A DNA stretch of 53,741 nt from SIG440 sp045645905 (GCA_045645905.1 JAZRJT010000044.1:1-53741); one strand, 5' to 3'. Positions 25,841-34,842 are shown, numbered from the stretch's first letter. The notes: generated from the letters alone by a model not told the origin. Program-made: numbers and translations.

Positions 25841-26800
25841 CTATTTTTCTATGCTATGAGCGGTTTCGCATAATACTTCAATAAAATGATTCATATTTTC
25901 TGAAAGAACAAGATTTTTTTTGTATATAATAAATGACTGACAAGTTGGTTTAGGAGTATCTACGATAAAATATAGCACATCATCTGTAGGAGGATGATAG
26001 GATATGACGGAATCTGTTGTTATGGCGGCACCAAGACCGCATAACATCATATCATAAATTACATCTATATTTCTGCAGTCATAAACGTTGCAGGGAGAAA
26101 TAGGGCAGTGCATTAAAAAGTTTGACATATCTTGCCAGATAATTCCCGATCTGTTGATTTTTAAAAACTCAATGTTTTTAAACAAACTGTAATCTGAAAT
26201 TATTTTTTGAGGAAAAGTTTTGCCGGATACAATTTCTTTATATGTATGTGCATAAGGTTTTATGGCGTTGATGCCGGGATAATTCTTTTTCAGGCAGATA
26301 ATATATCTTTCTTTCAATAACGGTATCCCTGTATACTTCTTTTCGTTAAATGTAAAGCCTATCAGGAAATGAAGAGTTTTAGCATCAAGCATTTCAAAAA
26401 GGTCAGAATATAATAAAGTTTCTCCCATGTTAAGTTTTAATTCGACGTTTGGGAAACGTTTAGTAAACTTTCGGCACGCATCGGGAAGAAGAGACCGCGA
26501 CACAAAAAAGGCATTTCCAATGGAAATTTTTTCTTCAACCGGGGTTGATATGGATGTGATTCGTTTATACATATTTCTTTCGTGTTCCAGAATTTCTTCT
26601 AAATACTCTATATAGATTTTTCCTTCACGCGACAGTGATATGGGAGATGTTGAACGATCAAAAATAACAAAGCCCAAGTTTTTCTCTAGTTTTTGAATAG
26701 TCAAGCTTAATGAAGATTGTGCTATATACAGTTTTTTTGCCGCTCTTGAAAAACTGCTCTCTTTATATACTTCATATGCATATTTTTCTGCAAGATTCAT
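25841..26800 (-). CDS. LysR family transcriptional regulator
   Basis: About 319 residues from ATG 26800. The N-terminal winged helix-turn-helix (1-60) contains YEVYKESSFSRAAKKLYIAQSSLSLTIQKLE, typical of LysR proteins, and the rest is a ligand-binding domain of the type II periplasmic fold. It is divergent from an MFS transporter gene with about 120 AT-rich bases between, the usual layout for a regulator acting on its neighbour. Confidence 0.9.
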   Translation of the reverse strand: MNLAEKYAYEVYKESSFSRAAKKLYIAQSSLSLTIQKLEKNLGFVIFDRSTSPISLSREGKIYIEYLEEILEHERNMYKRITSISTPVEEKISIGNAFFVSRSLLPDACRKFTKRFPNVELKLNMGETLLYSDLFEMLDAKTLHFLIGFTFNEKKYTGIPLLKERYIICLKKNYPGINAIKPYAHTYKEIVSGKTFPQKIISDYSLFKNIEFLKINRSGIIWQDMSNFLMHCPISPCNVYDCRNIDVIYDMMLCGLGAAITTDSVISYHPPTDDVLYFIVDTPKPTCQSFIIYKKNLVLSENMNHFIEVLCETAHSIEK

Positions 26801-26814
26801 ACTCGTCACCCGAT

Positions 26815-26883
26815 GATTTATTTTAATAAATGATAAATATTTATATATTTATATTTGATTATATCATATTGAAGGTATATAAT
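26815..26883 (+). promoter_or_regulatory. MFS promoter and probable LysR operator region
   Basis: TTGATT (26855-26860), 17-base spacer, TATAAT (26878-26883). Just upstream lies an AT-rich segment with T-N11-A-like dyads and TGATA/TATCA ends (26831-26868), suitable for LysR binding. The operator is inferred. Confidence 0.55.
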
Positions 26884-26921
26884 CAAGAGGTATTTTGAAA
26901 ATAAAGGAGAGTGTGCGGGAT

Positions 26922-28238
26922 ATGATCTCGAAAAAACACAAAAAAATAACGTTGGAGTATAAGTGGATTGTTATGTCGGCTTGCTTTTTAATGGTATTTA
27001 CTGTGCTTGGCTTTTGTAGTTCAAGTAAAAGTATTTATATTTCAGCAATCACAGAAGCACTTTCAATATCAAGAAGTGCCTTTTCGATTAATGATAGTTG
27101 TAGATTTATAACAACGGCAATTATCAACTTGTTTTTTGGTGCACTAATCAGTCGCTTTGGCGAAAGAAAATTAGTTGCAGCCGGATTTGTTTCGCTTATT
27201 ATTTCGTCTGTTTTGTATTCTGTCGGAACAAATGTAGTTACGTTTTATATAGGCGGAATATTTTTGGGTATTGGACTTTCGTGGACAACCACAACGATGG
27301 TGGGGGCTATAATAGGTAAATGGTTTAAAGAAAACAGGGGTACAGTTATGGGTGCCGTTTTAGCGGCAAACGGCATAGGTGCGGCGGTATCTATTCAAAT
27401 AGTATCTCCTATTATTTATCAGCAGGGAACACAATTTGGATATCGTGATGCCTATCGTTTGGTTGCGGTAATTCTTTTGGTTATAGGAATAATTGTAGTT
27501 TCGCTTTTAAAGAGCAATTCTCAAAATAAAACAGAGAAAACAGTTGAAACAAAAAAGAAACCAAAAGGCAAGACGTGGGCAGGACTTTCTTTTGCTGAAA
27601 TTGTTAAAAAACCGTATTTTTACTGTGTACTGATTTGCATATTTCTCACTGGAATGGTGCTGCAGGGAATTACTGGAGTTTCAGCCCCTCTTTTAAGAGA
27701 TGAAGGCCTGGACGACAGTTACATTGCAACGGTGTTAAGTGTACATTCGATAGCACTGACTTTATTTAAGATAGGTTTCGGTGTTTTTTATGATAAATTT
27801 GGACTCAAAAAAACAGCAAATGTTTGTTATGTGACCGCGATAATAGTTATGCTTGCGCTTTCTATGATAACAAATTCATATATAGGTATGATACTTGCAA
27901 TGTTTTATGGTGTATTTTCATCCCTTGCGCTTCCGCTAGAAACGATTATGCTTCCTATTTGTACAGGAGAACTTTTTGGTGAAAATTCGTATAATAAGGT
28001 TCTTGGCATAGTTGTTGCAGTTAATTCGGCGGGGTATGCAGTGGGAGCTCCGTTGGCTAACCTGAGCTATGATTTATTTGGTACCTATGATCCTGCGTTA
28101 TACATATCGGCAGGATTGATGGTTGCGGTAATCGTTATAATGAATATTGTTATAAAAAGAACAATAAAGGAAAAAGAAAGATTTGAAATGGCACAAAAAA
28201 TTCAACAGAATGATGTGCTGAATGCACATACTATGTAG
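26922..28238 (+). CDS. MFS transporter, OFA (oxalate/formate antiporter) type
   Basis: 438 residues with 12 predicted membrane helices. The N-terminal half holds the MFS loop motif after helix 2 (SRFGERKL) and a GIGLSWTTTTMVGAIIGKWF segment, as in the OFA family of carboxylate exchangers; the central cytoplasmic loop is Lys-rich. Substrate unknown. The ATG at 26922 has AAGGAG 12 bases before it. LysR is the likely regulator. Confidence 0.85.
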   Translation: MISKKHKKITLEYKWIVMSACFLMVFTVLGFCSSSKSIYISAITEALSISRSAFSINDSCRFITTAIINLFFGALISRFGERKLVAAGFVSLIISSVLYSVGTNVVTFYIGGIFLGIGLSWTTTTMVGAIIGKWFKENRGTVMGAVLAANGIGAAVSIQIVSPIIYQQGTQFGYRDAYRLVAVILLVIGIIVVSLLKSNSQNKTEKTVETKKKPKGKTWAGLSFAEIVKKPYFYCVLICIFLTGMVLQGITGVSAPLLRDEGLDDSYIATVLSVHSIALTLFKIGFGVFYDKFGLKKTANVCYVTAIIVMLALSMITNSYIGMILAMFYGVFSSLALPLETIMLPICTGELFGENSYNKVLGIVVAVNSAGYAVGAPLANLSYDLFGTYDPALYISAGLMVAVIVIMNIVIKRTIKEKERFEMAQKIQQNDVLNAHTM

Positions 28239-28262
28239 GACATAAAACAGGCTCTTTCAACT

Positions 28263-28302
28263 AAAAAAGAACAGTTTTCGTATGAAAACTGTTCTTTTTT
28301 AA
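28263..28302 (+). terminator. terminator of the MFS gene
   Basis: 17-bp perfect stem (28263-28279 with 28284-28300) ending in TTTTTT; also positioned to stop the minus-strand tRNA-Ser transcript. Confidence 0.88.
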
Positions 28303-28394
28303 TGGAGGAGAGGATGGGATTCGAACCCACGGTACGCTATAAACGTACACAGCATTTCCAATGCTGCGCCTTAAACCATCTCGACCACCTCTCC
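28303..28394 (-). tRNA. tRNA-Ser (GGA)
   Basis: 92 bases with CCA. Acceptor GGAGAGG/CCTCTCC, anticodon arm CAGCA-TTGGAAA-TGCTG with anticodon GGA, long variable arm TGTACGTTTATAGCGTAC, and GGTTCGAATCC T arm. Confidence 0.95.
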
Positions 28395-28501
28395 GAGACC
28401 ATAATAGTATACTATATTTTTTTAAAAAAATCAATAGTTTGAATAAAAATTTTTTTGGATATACTATATGGGATAATAATTTGAAAAGAGGTTTAAGGAT
28501 A

Positions 28502-28759
28502 GTGAAAGAAATTACTTATAAAATTAAGGATGAAGTGGGTATTCACGCAAGGCCGGCAGGACTATTGGTAAAAAAAGCCTCCGAGTTTTCGTCTGAAATA
28601 TTAATAGAAAAGGGCGAAAAATCGGTAGATGCAAAAAAGATTTTTGGTGTTATGTCATTAGGTGCAAAATGCGAAGATGAAATAAAGTTACGTATAAATG
28701 GCAGTGATGAGGAGAAAGCGGCCGAAGAATTGGTAAAATTTCTTGCAGAAAATTTGTAA
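28502..28759 (+). CDS. HPr family phosphocarrier protein
   Basis: 85 residues from GTG 28502 (AAAGAGG upstream). The active histidine is His15 in GIHARPAG, the site phosphorylated by enzyme I in the PTS. The Ser46 regulatory site of Gram-positive HPr is Lys46 here (VDAKKIFGVMSLG), so phosphorylation by HPr kinase and direct catabolite control through CcpA would be lost. It is probably an HPr paralogue. It stands alone, closed by a terminator. Confidence 0.9.
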   Translation: MKEITYKIKDEVGIHARPAGLLVKKASEFSSEILIEKGEKSVDAKKIFGVMSLGAKCEDEIKLRINGSDEEKAAEELVKFLAENL

Positions 28760-28763
28760 CAGA

Positions 28764-28800
28764 AAAAACGGATGTGTCATTACAGCACATCCGTTTTTGT
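28764..28800 (+). terminator. terminator of the HPr gene
   Basis: 13-bp stem (28764-28776 with 28786-28798) ending TTTTTG. Confidence 0.9.
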
Positions 28801-28892
28801 GTATTTAAGAGAAATGCTTCCTTATTATATATAGCATATTTTAGGTAATAAAAATTTAGAACTAAAAATTTTAAAAAAATTAAAAAAAGTAC

Positions 28893-28922
28893 TTGACTTT
28901 TGTTGAAAAGTTATAGTATAAT
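28893..28922 (+). promoter_or_regulatory. promoter of the S10-spc operon
   Basis: TTGACT (28893-28898), 18-base spacer, TATAAT (28917-28922). It is the only strong promoter before rpsJ. Confidence 0.85.
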
Positions 28923-28929
28923 AGTTGAG

Positions 28930-29226
28930 CGTGACAAAGACATACGATGATTCCGGAGGTAGCAGACCTTGATTTATCAGGGTGTTGGAAATTTCGGAGG
29001 AGATTGTCCGGTTTTCAAAACAGGGCGGAAGGTCACACTTTCAATTGAATACAGCAAGATTTACGGGCTCAGTATGCTGGTGGGCTCGGATTGTGTTGTG
29101 TTTGTTGCCCCGAAACCGCATCTTTGTGAAAGCAAAAGTAAAGGTTCGGGTTTTATTATTTAGCTGTGCGAAACGCCCGGCACAGCGGAAGAAAATCAAA
29201 AGTAAATTTTGAAGGAGGGTACAACA
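28930..29226 (+). promoter_or_regulatory. long 5' leader of the S10 operon
   Basis: About 300 bases between the promoter and rpsJ, without a convincing gene. It contains two CGGAGG purine patches and ends with a hairpin GCTGTG/CACAGC (29163-29168 with 29181-29186) whose loop GCGAAACGCCCGG recurs before rplX. Long leaders before rpsJ commonly carry autogenous control by a ribosomal protein; no specific binder could be named here. AAGGAGGG before rpsJ is the ribosome site. Confidence 0.5.
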
Positions 29227-29535
29227 ATGGCAGCTGAGAAGATCAGAATCAGACTTAAGGCTTATGACCACAATCTTATCGACCAGAGTGCTGAAAAGAT
29301 TGTTGAAACAGCCAAGAGAACAGGAGCTAAGGTTTCAGGACCTATCCCGCTCCCCACAAAGAAGGAAGTCGTTACAATCCTCAGAGCGGTTCACAAGTAT
29401 AAGGACAGCCGTGAGCAGTTTGAACTTAGAACTCACAAGAGATTGATCGACGTTTTGGCACCCAACGCCAAGACAATTGACGCACTTAAGCACCTTGATT
29501 TGCCGGCAGGTGTAGACATTGAGCTCAAGATATAG
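29227..29535 (+). CDS. rpsJ: ribosomal protein S10
   Basis: 102-residue small-subunit protein of the 3' domain (head), also partner of NusB in antitermination. It begins IRIRLKAYDHN and holds SGPIPLPT and RTHKRLIDV. First gene of the operon; ATG 29227 follows AAGGAGGG. A 111-base gap to rplC contains a CGCAT/ATGCG hairpin. Confidence 0.97.
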   Translation: MAAEKIRIRLKAYDHNLIDQSAEKIVETAKRTGAKVSGPIPLPTKKEVVTILRAVHKYKDSREQFELRTHKRLIDVLAPNAKTIDALKHLDLPAGVDIELKI

Positions 29536-29646
29536 TTGAGTATTTCCGGTAAGAAAAATTTTGGTCATGTTGGCGAAATACGTCAACCAATAACCCGCAT
29601 GTATGTTTGATTTCAAACCGATGCGTGTGAATAGGAGGAAAAAATT

Positions 29647-30282
29647 ATGAAAAAAGCAATCTTAGGCAAAAAGCTTGGTATGACACAGATTTTTGCAGAA
29701 GACGGTGCACTCATCCCTGTTACAGTAATTGAAGCAGGTCCCTGCAGTGTGGTTCAGAAGAAGACAGCTGAAATTGACGGTTATGTTGCTGTTCAGGTTG
29801 GCTTCGAGGACAAGAGAGAAAAGTTAGTAAACAAGCCTATGAAGGGTCACTTTGCAAAAGCAGGTGTTGCTCCCAAGAGATACCTCAAGGAGCTTAAGCT
29901 TGATTCGGCAAGCGAAATGAATGTTGGCGACGAAATTAAAGTTGACATCTTTGAAGCAGGCGACATCCTTGACGTAACTGGTATCAGCAAGGGTCATGGA
30001 TACGCAGGCACAATCAAGAGATGGGGAACTCACAGAGGTCCTATGACTCATGGTAGCCATTATCACAGAGGCCCCGGTTCATTGGGTGCTTGTTCTTCAC
30101 CTTCACGTGTGTTTAAGGGTAAGAAACTTCCCGGTCACTATGGTGTAGACAAGGTTACAATCCAGAACCTCAGTCTTGTTAAAGTAGATACAGAACGCAA
30201 CCTTCTTTTGGTTAAGGGCTCAGTTCCCGGTCCCAAGGGTGGATTGTTGGTAGTTAAGAACGCAGTTAAGGCTAATGCCTAA
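29647..30282 (+). CDS. rplC: ribosomal protein L3
   Basis: 211 residues, an early-assembling large-subunit protein near the peptidyl transferase centre. Begins KAILGKKLGMTQIF; the long extension contains the Gly/His-rich loop TKRWGTHRGPMTHGS and PGSLGACSSPSRVFKGKKLPGH. AGGAGG precedes the ATG. Order rpsJ-rplC-rplD is standard. Confidence 0.97.
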   Translation: MKKAILGKKLGMTQIFAEDGALIPVTVIEAGPCSVVQKKTAEIDGYVAVQVGFEDKREKLVNKPMKGHFAKAGVAPKRYLKELKLDSASEMNVGDEIKVDIFEAGDILDVTGISKGHGYAGTIKRWGTHRGPMTHGSHYHRGPGSLGACSSPSRVFKGKKLPGHYGVDKVTIQNLSLVKVDTERNLLLVKGSVPGPKGGLLVVKNAVKANA

Positions 30283-30307
30283 GCTGAGAGAGAGGAGGAT
30301 ATAAGAT

Positions 30308-30931
30308 ATGCCTACAGTAGCTTTATATAACACAACCGGCGCTAAGGTTGGTGATATAGAATTAAATGATAGCGTGTTTGGCGTAGAGGTGAGAGCCGAC
30401 GTTATGCACGAAGTAGTAGTAAACTACTTAGCAAATCAGAGACAGGGCACACAGAGCACAAAGACTCGTACAGAAGTCAGCGGCGGTGGTATCAAGCCCT
30501 GGAGACAGAAAGGCACAGGTCGTGCAAGACAGGGTAGTATCCGTGCTCCGCAGTGGGTTGGCGGCGGCGTAGCGCTTGGTCCTAAGCCCAGAGATTACAG
30601 ATACTCAGTAAATAAGAAGGTAAGAAGACTTGCTCTTAAGTCGGCTCTTTCTTCTAAGGTAATTGATGGTGACATCATCGTTCTTGAAGATCTTAAACTT
30701 GATGAAATCAAGACAAGCCGTATGGCTGAAATCCTTAAGAACCTGGGTGTTACTGAAAAAGCCCTCATCGTACTTCCTGAGAACGACAAGAACGTTGTTC
30801 TTTCAGCAAGAAACATCGAAGGTGTTGACACAACTTTTGTTGGTGCAATCAACACATACGAGGTGCTTGGACATACAAAGTGCATCATCGTGAAGGATGC
30901 AGTTGCAAAACTCGAGGAGGTGTACGCATAA
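30308..30931 (+). CDS. rplD: ribosomal protein L4
   Basis: 207 residues; lines the exit tunnel with L22 and in some bacteria represses its own operon. The basic loop GGIKPWRQKGTGRARQGS is the tunnel extension. Its stop overlaps the rplW start by one base (TAATG). Confidence 0.97.
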   Translation: MPTVALYNTTGAKVGDIELNDSVFGVEVRADVMHEVVVNYLANQRQGTQSTKTRTEVSGGGIKPWRQKGTGRARQGSIRAPQWVGGGVALGPKPRDYRYSVNKKVRRLALKSALSSKVIDGDIIVLEDLKLDEIKTSRMAEILKNLGVTEKALIVLPENDKNVVLSARNIEGVDTTFVGAINTYEVLGHTKCIIVKDAVAKLEEVYA

Positions 30932-31221
30932 TGAAAATGACATCTCATGATATTATAAAGAGACCTATCATTACAGAACAGAGTATGGAAGGCGTTGCAG
31001 ACAAGAAGTACACTTTTGAGGTTGCTCCTGCTGCAAACAAAATCCAGATTAAGAAGGCTGTTGAAGAAATCTTCAAAGTAAAAGTTCAGAAGGTAACAAC
31101 AATCAACTATATGGGCAAAACTAAGAGAATGGGTGTTCATGTAGGTAAGAGAGCTGACTGGAAGAAAGCAATCGTTAAGCTTACAGCTGACAGCAAGACA
31201 ATTGAGTTGTTTGAGAACTAA
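30931..31221 (+). CDS. rplW: ribosomal protein L23
   Basis: 96 residues; sits at the tunnel exit and docks trigger factor and SRP. Begins with IIKRPIITEQS and has the IKKAVEEIFKVKV helix. GAGGAGG ahead of ATG 30931; translationally coupled to rplD. Confidence 0.97.
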   Translation: MKMTSHDIIKRPIITEQSMEGVADKKYTFEVAPAANKIQIKKAVEEIFKVKVQKVTTINYMGKTKRMGVHVGKRADWKKAIVKLTADSKTIELFEN

Positions 31222-31258
31222 TAAGCCACGAAAAATCGTAGATTAAGGAGATGTAAAA

Positions 31259-32092
31259 ATGGGAATTAGAAAATATAATCCTACAACACCTTCGCTGCGT
31301 CAGATGACTGTTTCTACATTCGAGGAAATCGACAAGAAGGAGCCCGAGAGATCACTTCTTCGTCCCCTCAAGAGCAAAGCTGGTCGTAACTCTTACGGTA
31401 GAATAACAGTTAGACATCGCGGTGGCGGTACAAAGAGAAAATACAGAGTAATCGATTTTAAGAGAAACAAGGACGGTATGCCCGCAACAGTTATCGCAAT
31501 CGAGTACGATCCTAACCGTAGTGCAAACATCGCACTTCTCCAGTACGAAGACGGAGTTAAGACATATATCATCGCTCCTGTTTCATTGAAGAAGGGTGAC
31601 GTGGTTGTATCAGGTAAGGGTGCAGATATCAAGCCCGGTAACGCACTTGAAATTGCAGACATCCCTGTTGGTACACTTGTTTACAACATTGAACTTTATC
31701 CAGGCAAGGGCGGACAGCTCGTTCGCAGCGCAGGCGTGTTTGCACAGCTTATGGCTAAAGAAAACGGCTATGCACAGGTAAGACTTCCATCCGGTGAAGT
31801 TAGACTTGTTCGTCTTGACTGTCGTGCAACCATCGGTCAGGTTGGTAACACAGATTACGAAAACATCAACCTTGGTAAAGCCGGCAGAAAGCGTCACATG
31901 GGCTTCAGACCCACAGTTCGTGGTGTTGTTATGAACCCGAATGACCATCCTCACGGTGGTGGTGAAGGTAAGTCACCTATCGGTAGACCCTCACCTGTTA
32001 CTCCTTGGGGTAAGCCCGCTCTTGGTTACAAGACCAGAGACAAGAAGAACAAGACAGATAAGTTTATCGTTAAGCGTCGTAACGCGAAATAA
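31259..32092 (+). CDS. rplB: ribosomal protein L2
   Basis: 277 residues; needed for subunit association and peptidyl transfer. Conserved GRNSYGRITVRHRGGG near residue 40 and the C-terminal PNDHPHGGGEGKSPIGR segment with the key His are both present. Confidence 0.98.
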   Translation: MGIRKYNPTTPSLRQMTVSTFEEIDKKEPERSLLRPLKSKAGRNSYGRITVRHRGGGTKRKYRVIDFKRNKDGMPATVIAIEYDPNRSANIALLQYEDGVKTYIIAPVSLKKGDVVVSGKGADIKPGNALEIADIPVGTLVYNIELYPGKGGQLVRSAGVFAQLMAKENGYAQVRLPSGEVRLVRLDCRATIGQVGNTDYENINLGKAGRKRHMGFRPTVRGVVMNPNDHPHGGGEGKSPIGRPSPVTPWGKPALGYKTRDKKNKTDKFIVKRRNAK

Positions 32093-32110
32093 TTTTAAGG
32101 AGGTCACTTC

Positions 32111-32383
32111 ATGGGTCGTAGTATTAAAAAAGGACCTTTCGTTGATGCTAAGTTGATTGCAAAGATTGAAGCAATGAACGAAAAGAACGAAAAAGTCGTT
32201 ATTAAAACTTGGTCAAGAGCATCTACTATATTCCCTGAAATGGTTGGTCATACAATTGCAGTTTATGACGGAAGAAAGCATGTTCCTGTATATGTTACAG
32301 AGGATATGGTAGGTCATAAGCTCGGAGAATTTGCTCCAACCAGAACTTACAAAGGTCATGCAGGTGCTAAAACTTCTAAGTAA
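32111..32383 (+). CDS. rpsS: ribosomal protein S19
   Basis: 90-residue head protein contacting the A-site finger. Begins GRSIKKGPFVD and contains STIFPEMVGHTIAVYDGRKHVPV. AAGGAGG before the ATG. Confidence 0.97.
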   Translation: MGRSIKKGPFVDAKLIAKIEAMNEKNEKVVIKTWSRASTIFPEMVGHTIAVYDGRKHVPVYVTEDMVGHKLGEFAPTRTYKGHAGAKTSK

Positions 32384-32435
32384 TCGCAAGATTCTTAAGT
32401 TTTCTGTTAATTAATAGGAAAGGAGCTGCAGAGCA

Positions 32436-32771
32436 ATGGAAGCAGTAGCAAAGGTTACTCACGTACGCATCGCTCCCAGAAAGGTGCGTATAGTTATAGA
32501 CTTAATAAGAAACAAGCCGGTTGGCGTTGCAATGGGTATTCTCAAGAACACACCCAAGGCTGCAAGCCCGGTTGTTGAAAAGTTGTTGAAGTCTGCTATG
32601 GCAAATGCTGAAAACAACTACAATATGAACGTTGAAAATCTTTATGTTTCAGAAGTATTCGCTGACCAGGGCCCCACACTCAAGAGAGTACAGGCCAGAG
32701 CACAGGGACGTGCCTTCAGAATCAACAAGAAGACAAGTCACATCACTTTGAAACTTAAAGAAATGGAATAA
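32436..32771 (+). CDS. rplV: ribosomal protein L22
   Basis: 111 residues; its beta-hairpin reaches into the exit tunnel (macrolide site). Shows APRKVRIVIDLIRNK and the C-terminal GRAFRINKKTSHITL hairpin. AAAGGAG before ATG. Confidence 0.97.
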   Translation: MEAVAKVTHVRIAPRKVRIVIDLIRNKPVGVAMGILKNTPKAASPVVEKLLKSAMANAENNYNMNVENLYVSEVFADQGPTLKRVQARAQGRAFRINKKTSHITLKLKEME

Positions 32772-32794
32772 TCTTGAAAAGGAGGTAATTTAGC

Positions 32795-33484
32795 ATGGGT
32801 CAGAAGGTTAATCCCCACGGTATCCGAGTTGGCGTTATTAAAGACTGGGATTCACGTTGGTACGCTGACAAGAAGAACTACGGCGATAATCTGGTAGAAG
32901 ATTATAACCTCAGAGTTTTCCTTAAGAAAAAGCTCTATCTCGCCGGAGTTGATAAAATCGAAATTGAAAAATTCGCAAATAAGATTCGTCTTTCTATCCA
33001 CGCTGCAAAGCCCGGTATTGTTATCGGTAAAGGCGGTAGTGAAATCGAAAAGCTTAAGAAGGACGTTGAAGCACTGACAGGCAAGTCTGTTATCCTTAAC
33101 GTAATTGAGGTAAAGACTCCAGATCTGTGTGCTCAGCTCGTTGCTGAGAACATCGCATCACAGCTTGAAAGACGTATTTCTTTCAGAAAAGCTATGAAGC
33201 AGTGCATGGCAAGAACAATGAAGCTTGGTGCAAAAGGTATCAAGGCTGCAGTTTCGGGTCGTGTAGGCGGTGCAGAAATCGCTCGTACAGAACAGTATCA
33301 CGAGGGTACAATTCCGCTGCAGACACTTCGTGCAGACATCGATTACGGTTTTGCTGAAGCAGACACCACTTACGGTAAGTTGGGCGTTAAAGTTTGGATT
33401 TACAAGGGTGAAGTTCTTGCTGAAAGCAAAAAAGTAAAGGAAACAAAAGCTCCTGCCAAAAAAGCGGAAGGAGGAAAAAGATAA
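32795..33484 (+). CDS. rpsC: ribosomal protein S3
   Basis: 229 residues with an N-terminal KH domain (GIVIGKGGSEIEKLK is the GxxG loop), part of the mRNA entry helicase. The C-terminal tail is Lys/Ala-rich. Its stop overlaps the rplP ATG by one base. Confidence 0.97.
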   Translation: MGQKVNPHGIRVGVIKDWDSRWYADKKNYGDNLVEDYNLRVFLKKKLYLAGVDKIEIEKFANKIRLSIHAAKPGIVIGKGGSEIEKLKKDVEALTGKSVILNVIEVKTPDLCAQLVAENIASQLERRISFRKAMKQCMARTMKLGAKGIKAAVSGRVGGAEIARTEQYHEGTIPLQTLRADIDYGFAEADTTYGKLGVKVWIYKGEVLAESKKVKETKAPAKKAEGGKR

Positions 33485-33915
33485 TGTTATCACCAAAAAG
33501 AGTTAAGTTTAGAAGAGTTATGCGTGGTAGAATGAAGGGTAAGGCTTCTCGCGGTAACAAGGTTGTATACGGAGAGTTTGGTCTTCAGGCTCAGTCACCT
33601 GCTTGGATTACAAGCAACCAGATTGAGGCAGCCCGTATTGCTATGACTCGTTATACAAAGAGAGGCGGTCAGGTTTGGATTAAGATATTCCCTGACAAGC
33701 CCGTAACAGAGAAACCTGCTGAAACTCGTATGGGTAGTGGTAAGGGTTCACCGGAATACTGGGTAGCAGTTGTTAAGCCCGGCAGAATATTATTTGAAAT
33801 CGGCGGCGTAAGTGAAGAAGTAGCACGTGAGGCTATGCGGCTTGCTATGCACAAGCTTCCTCTCAAGTGTAAATTTGTGAGAAAAGCCGATCAGGAAATG
33901 GAAGGTGAAATGTAA
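33484..33915 (+). CDS. rplP: ribosomal protein L16
   Basis: 143 residues; organises the A-site tRNA pocket. Begins LSPKRVKFRRVMRGR and contains RMGSGKGSPEYWVAVVKPGR. The stop overlaps rpmC by one base, so the rpsC-rplP-rpmC run is coupled. Confidence 0.97.
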   Translation: MLSPKRVKFRRVMRGRMKGKASRGNKVVYGEFGLQAQSPAWITSNQIEAARIAMTRYTKRGGQVWIKIFPDKPVTEKPAETRMGSGKGSPEYWVAVVKPGRILFEIGGVSEEVAREAMRLAMHKLPLKCKFVRKADQEMEGEM

Positions 33916-34127
33916 TGAAAATAAATGAGATCAGAGACCTTTCAGCACAGGAAATCGTTGATAAAATTCAGGACCTTAAGGAAGAGCTTTTTAACCTTCG
34001 TTTTCAGAATGCAATGAATCAGCTTGACAATCCCATGAGAATCGTTGCAGTTAAGAAGGATATTGCTAAGCTTAAGACAGTTCTGAAGGAACAAGAGCTT
34101 GGCCTTAATGCCAACATAAATCAGTAG
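33915..34127 (+). CDS. rpmC: ribosomal protein L29
   Basis: 70-residue two-helix protein at the tunnel exit, near trigger factor. Contains LKEELFNLRFQNAMNQLDNP. Overlaps rplP by one base. Confidence 0.96.
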   Translation: MKINEIRDLSAQEIVDKIQDLKEELFNLRFQNAMNQLDNPMRIVAVKKDIAKLKTVLKEQELGLNANINQ

Positions 34128-34142
34128 GAGGTGTAAGGTCTA

Positions 34143-34403
34143 ATGGAAGAAAAGCGTAATTATCGCAAAACCCGTATCGGTGAAGTTATCAGCGACAAGA
34201 TGGATAAAACAATCGTTGTTGCAATTAAGGATAGCGTTAAGCACCCCGTATACAAAAAGGTAATGAAAAACACCTACAAGCTGAAGGCTCACGATGAAAA
34301 CAATGAGTGCGGCATAGGTGATAAGGTAAAAGTAATGGAAACCAGACCTTTGTCAAAGGACAAGAGATGGAGACTGGTTGAAATCGTTGAAAAAGCTAAA
34401 TAA
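34143..34403 (+). CDS. rpsQ: ribosomal protein S17
   Basis: 86-residue primary 16S-binding OB-fold protein. Shows GEVISDKMDKTIVV and the loop GDKVKVMETRPLSKDKRWR. AGGAGGTG precedes it, 15 bases after rpmC. Confidence 0.96.
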   Translation: MEEKRNYRKTRIGEVISDKMDKTIVVAIKDSVKHPVYKKVMKNTYKLKAHDENNECGIGDKVKVMETRPLSKDKRWRLVEIVEKAK

Positions 34404-34450
34404 ATTGGCTTTTCCCGAAACTATGATTTAAGAATAGGAGGAAATCCATT

Positions 34451-34819
34451 ATGGTACAACAGCAGAGTTTGCTGAAAGTAGCTGACAACAGCGGTGCAAA
34501 AGAACTTATGTGCATCCGTGTTCTTGGCGGCTCATACCGTCGTTATGGCAACATCGGTGATGTTATCGTTGCTTCTGTAAAGAAGGCGGCTCCCGGCGGT
34601 GCTGTAAAAAAAGGTGATGTTGTTAAAGCAGTTATAGTACGCAGTGTTCAGGGTGTTAAGAGAGCCGATGGTTCTAAGATTAAATTTGATGAAAACGCAG
34701 CGGTTATCATCAAGGATGACAAAACTCCCCGTGGAACTCGTATTTTTGGCCCCATCGCCAGAGAACTTCGTGAAAAGGACTATATGAAAATTTTGTCTCT
34801 CGCTCCTGAGGTTCTGTAA
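34451..34819 (+). CDS. rplN: ribosomal protein L14
   Basis: 122 residues; interface protein forming bridge B8 and the docking site of RsfS. Starts MVQQQSLLKVADNSGAKELM and ends with the expected KILSLAPEVL. Confidence 0.97.
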   Translation: MVQQQSLLKVADNSGAKELMCIRVLGGSYRRYGNIGDVIVASVKKAAPGGAVKKGDVVKAVIVRSVQGVKRADGSKIKFDENAAVIIKDDKTPRGTRIFGPIARELREKDYMKILSLAPEVL

Positions 34820-34842
34820 GAAATACCAATAAATACCGGAAG

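Noticed and set aside
28361..28501. Longer start for the HPr gene
   Set aside because: It would begin inside tRNA-Ser; GTG 28502 has a ribosome site and the normal HPr N terminus.
28969..29212. Two overlapping plus-strand frames in the rpsJ leader
   Set aside because: No ribosome site, unlikely composition and overlap with the structured leader; treated as untranslated.
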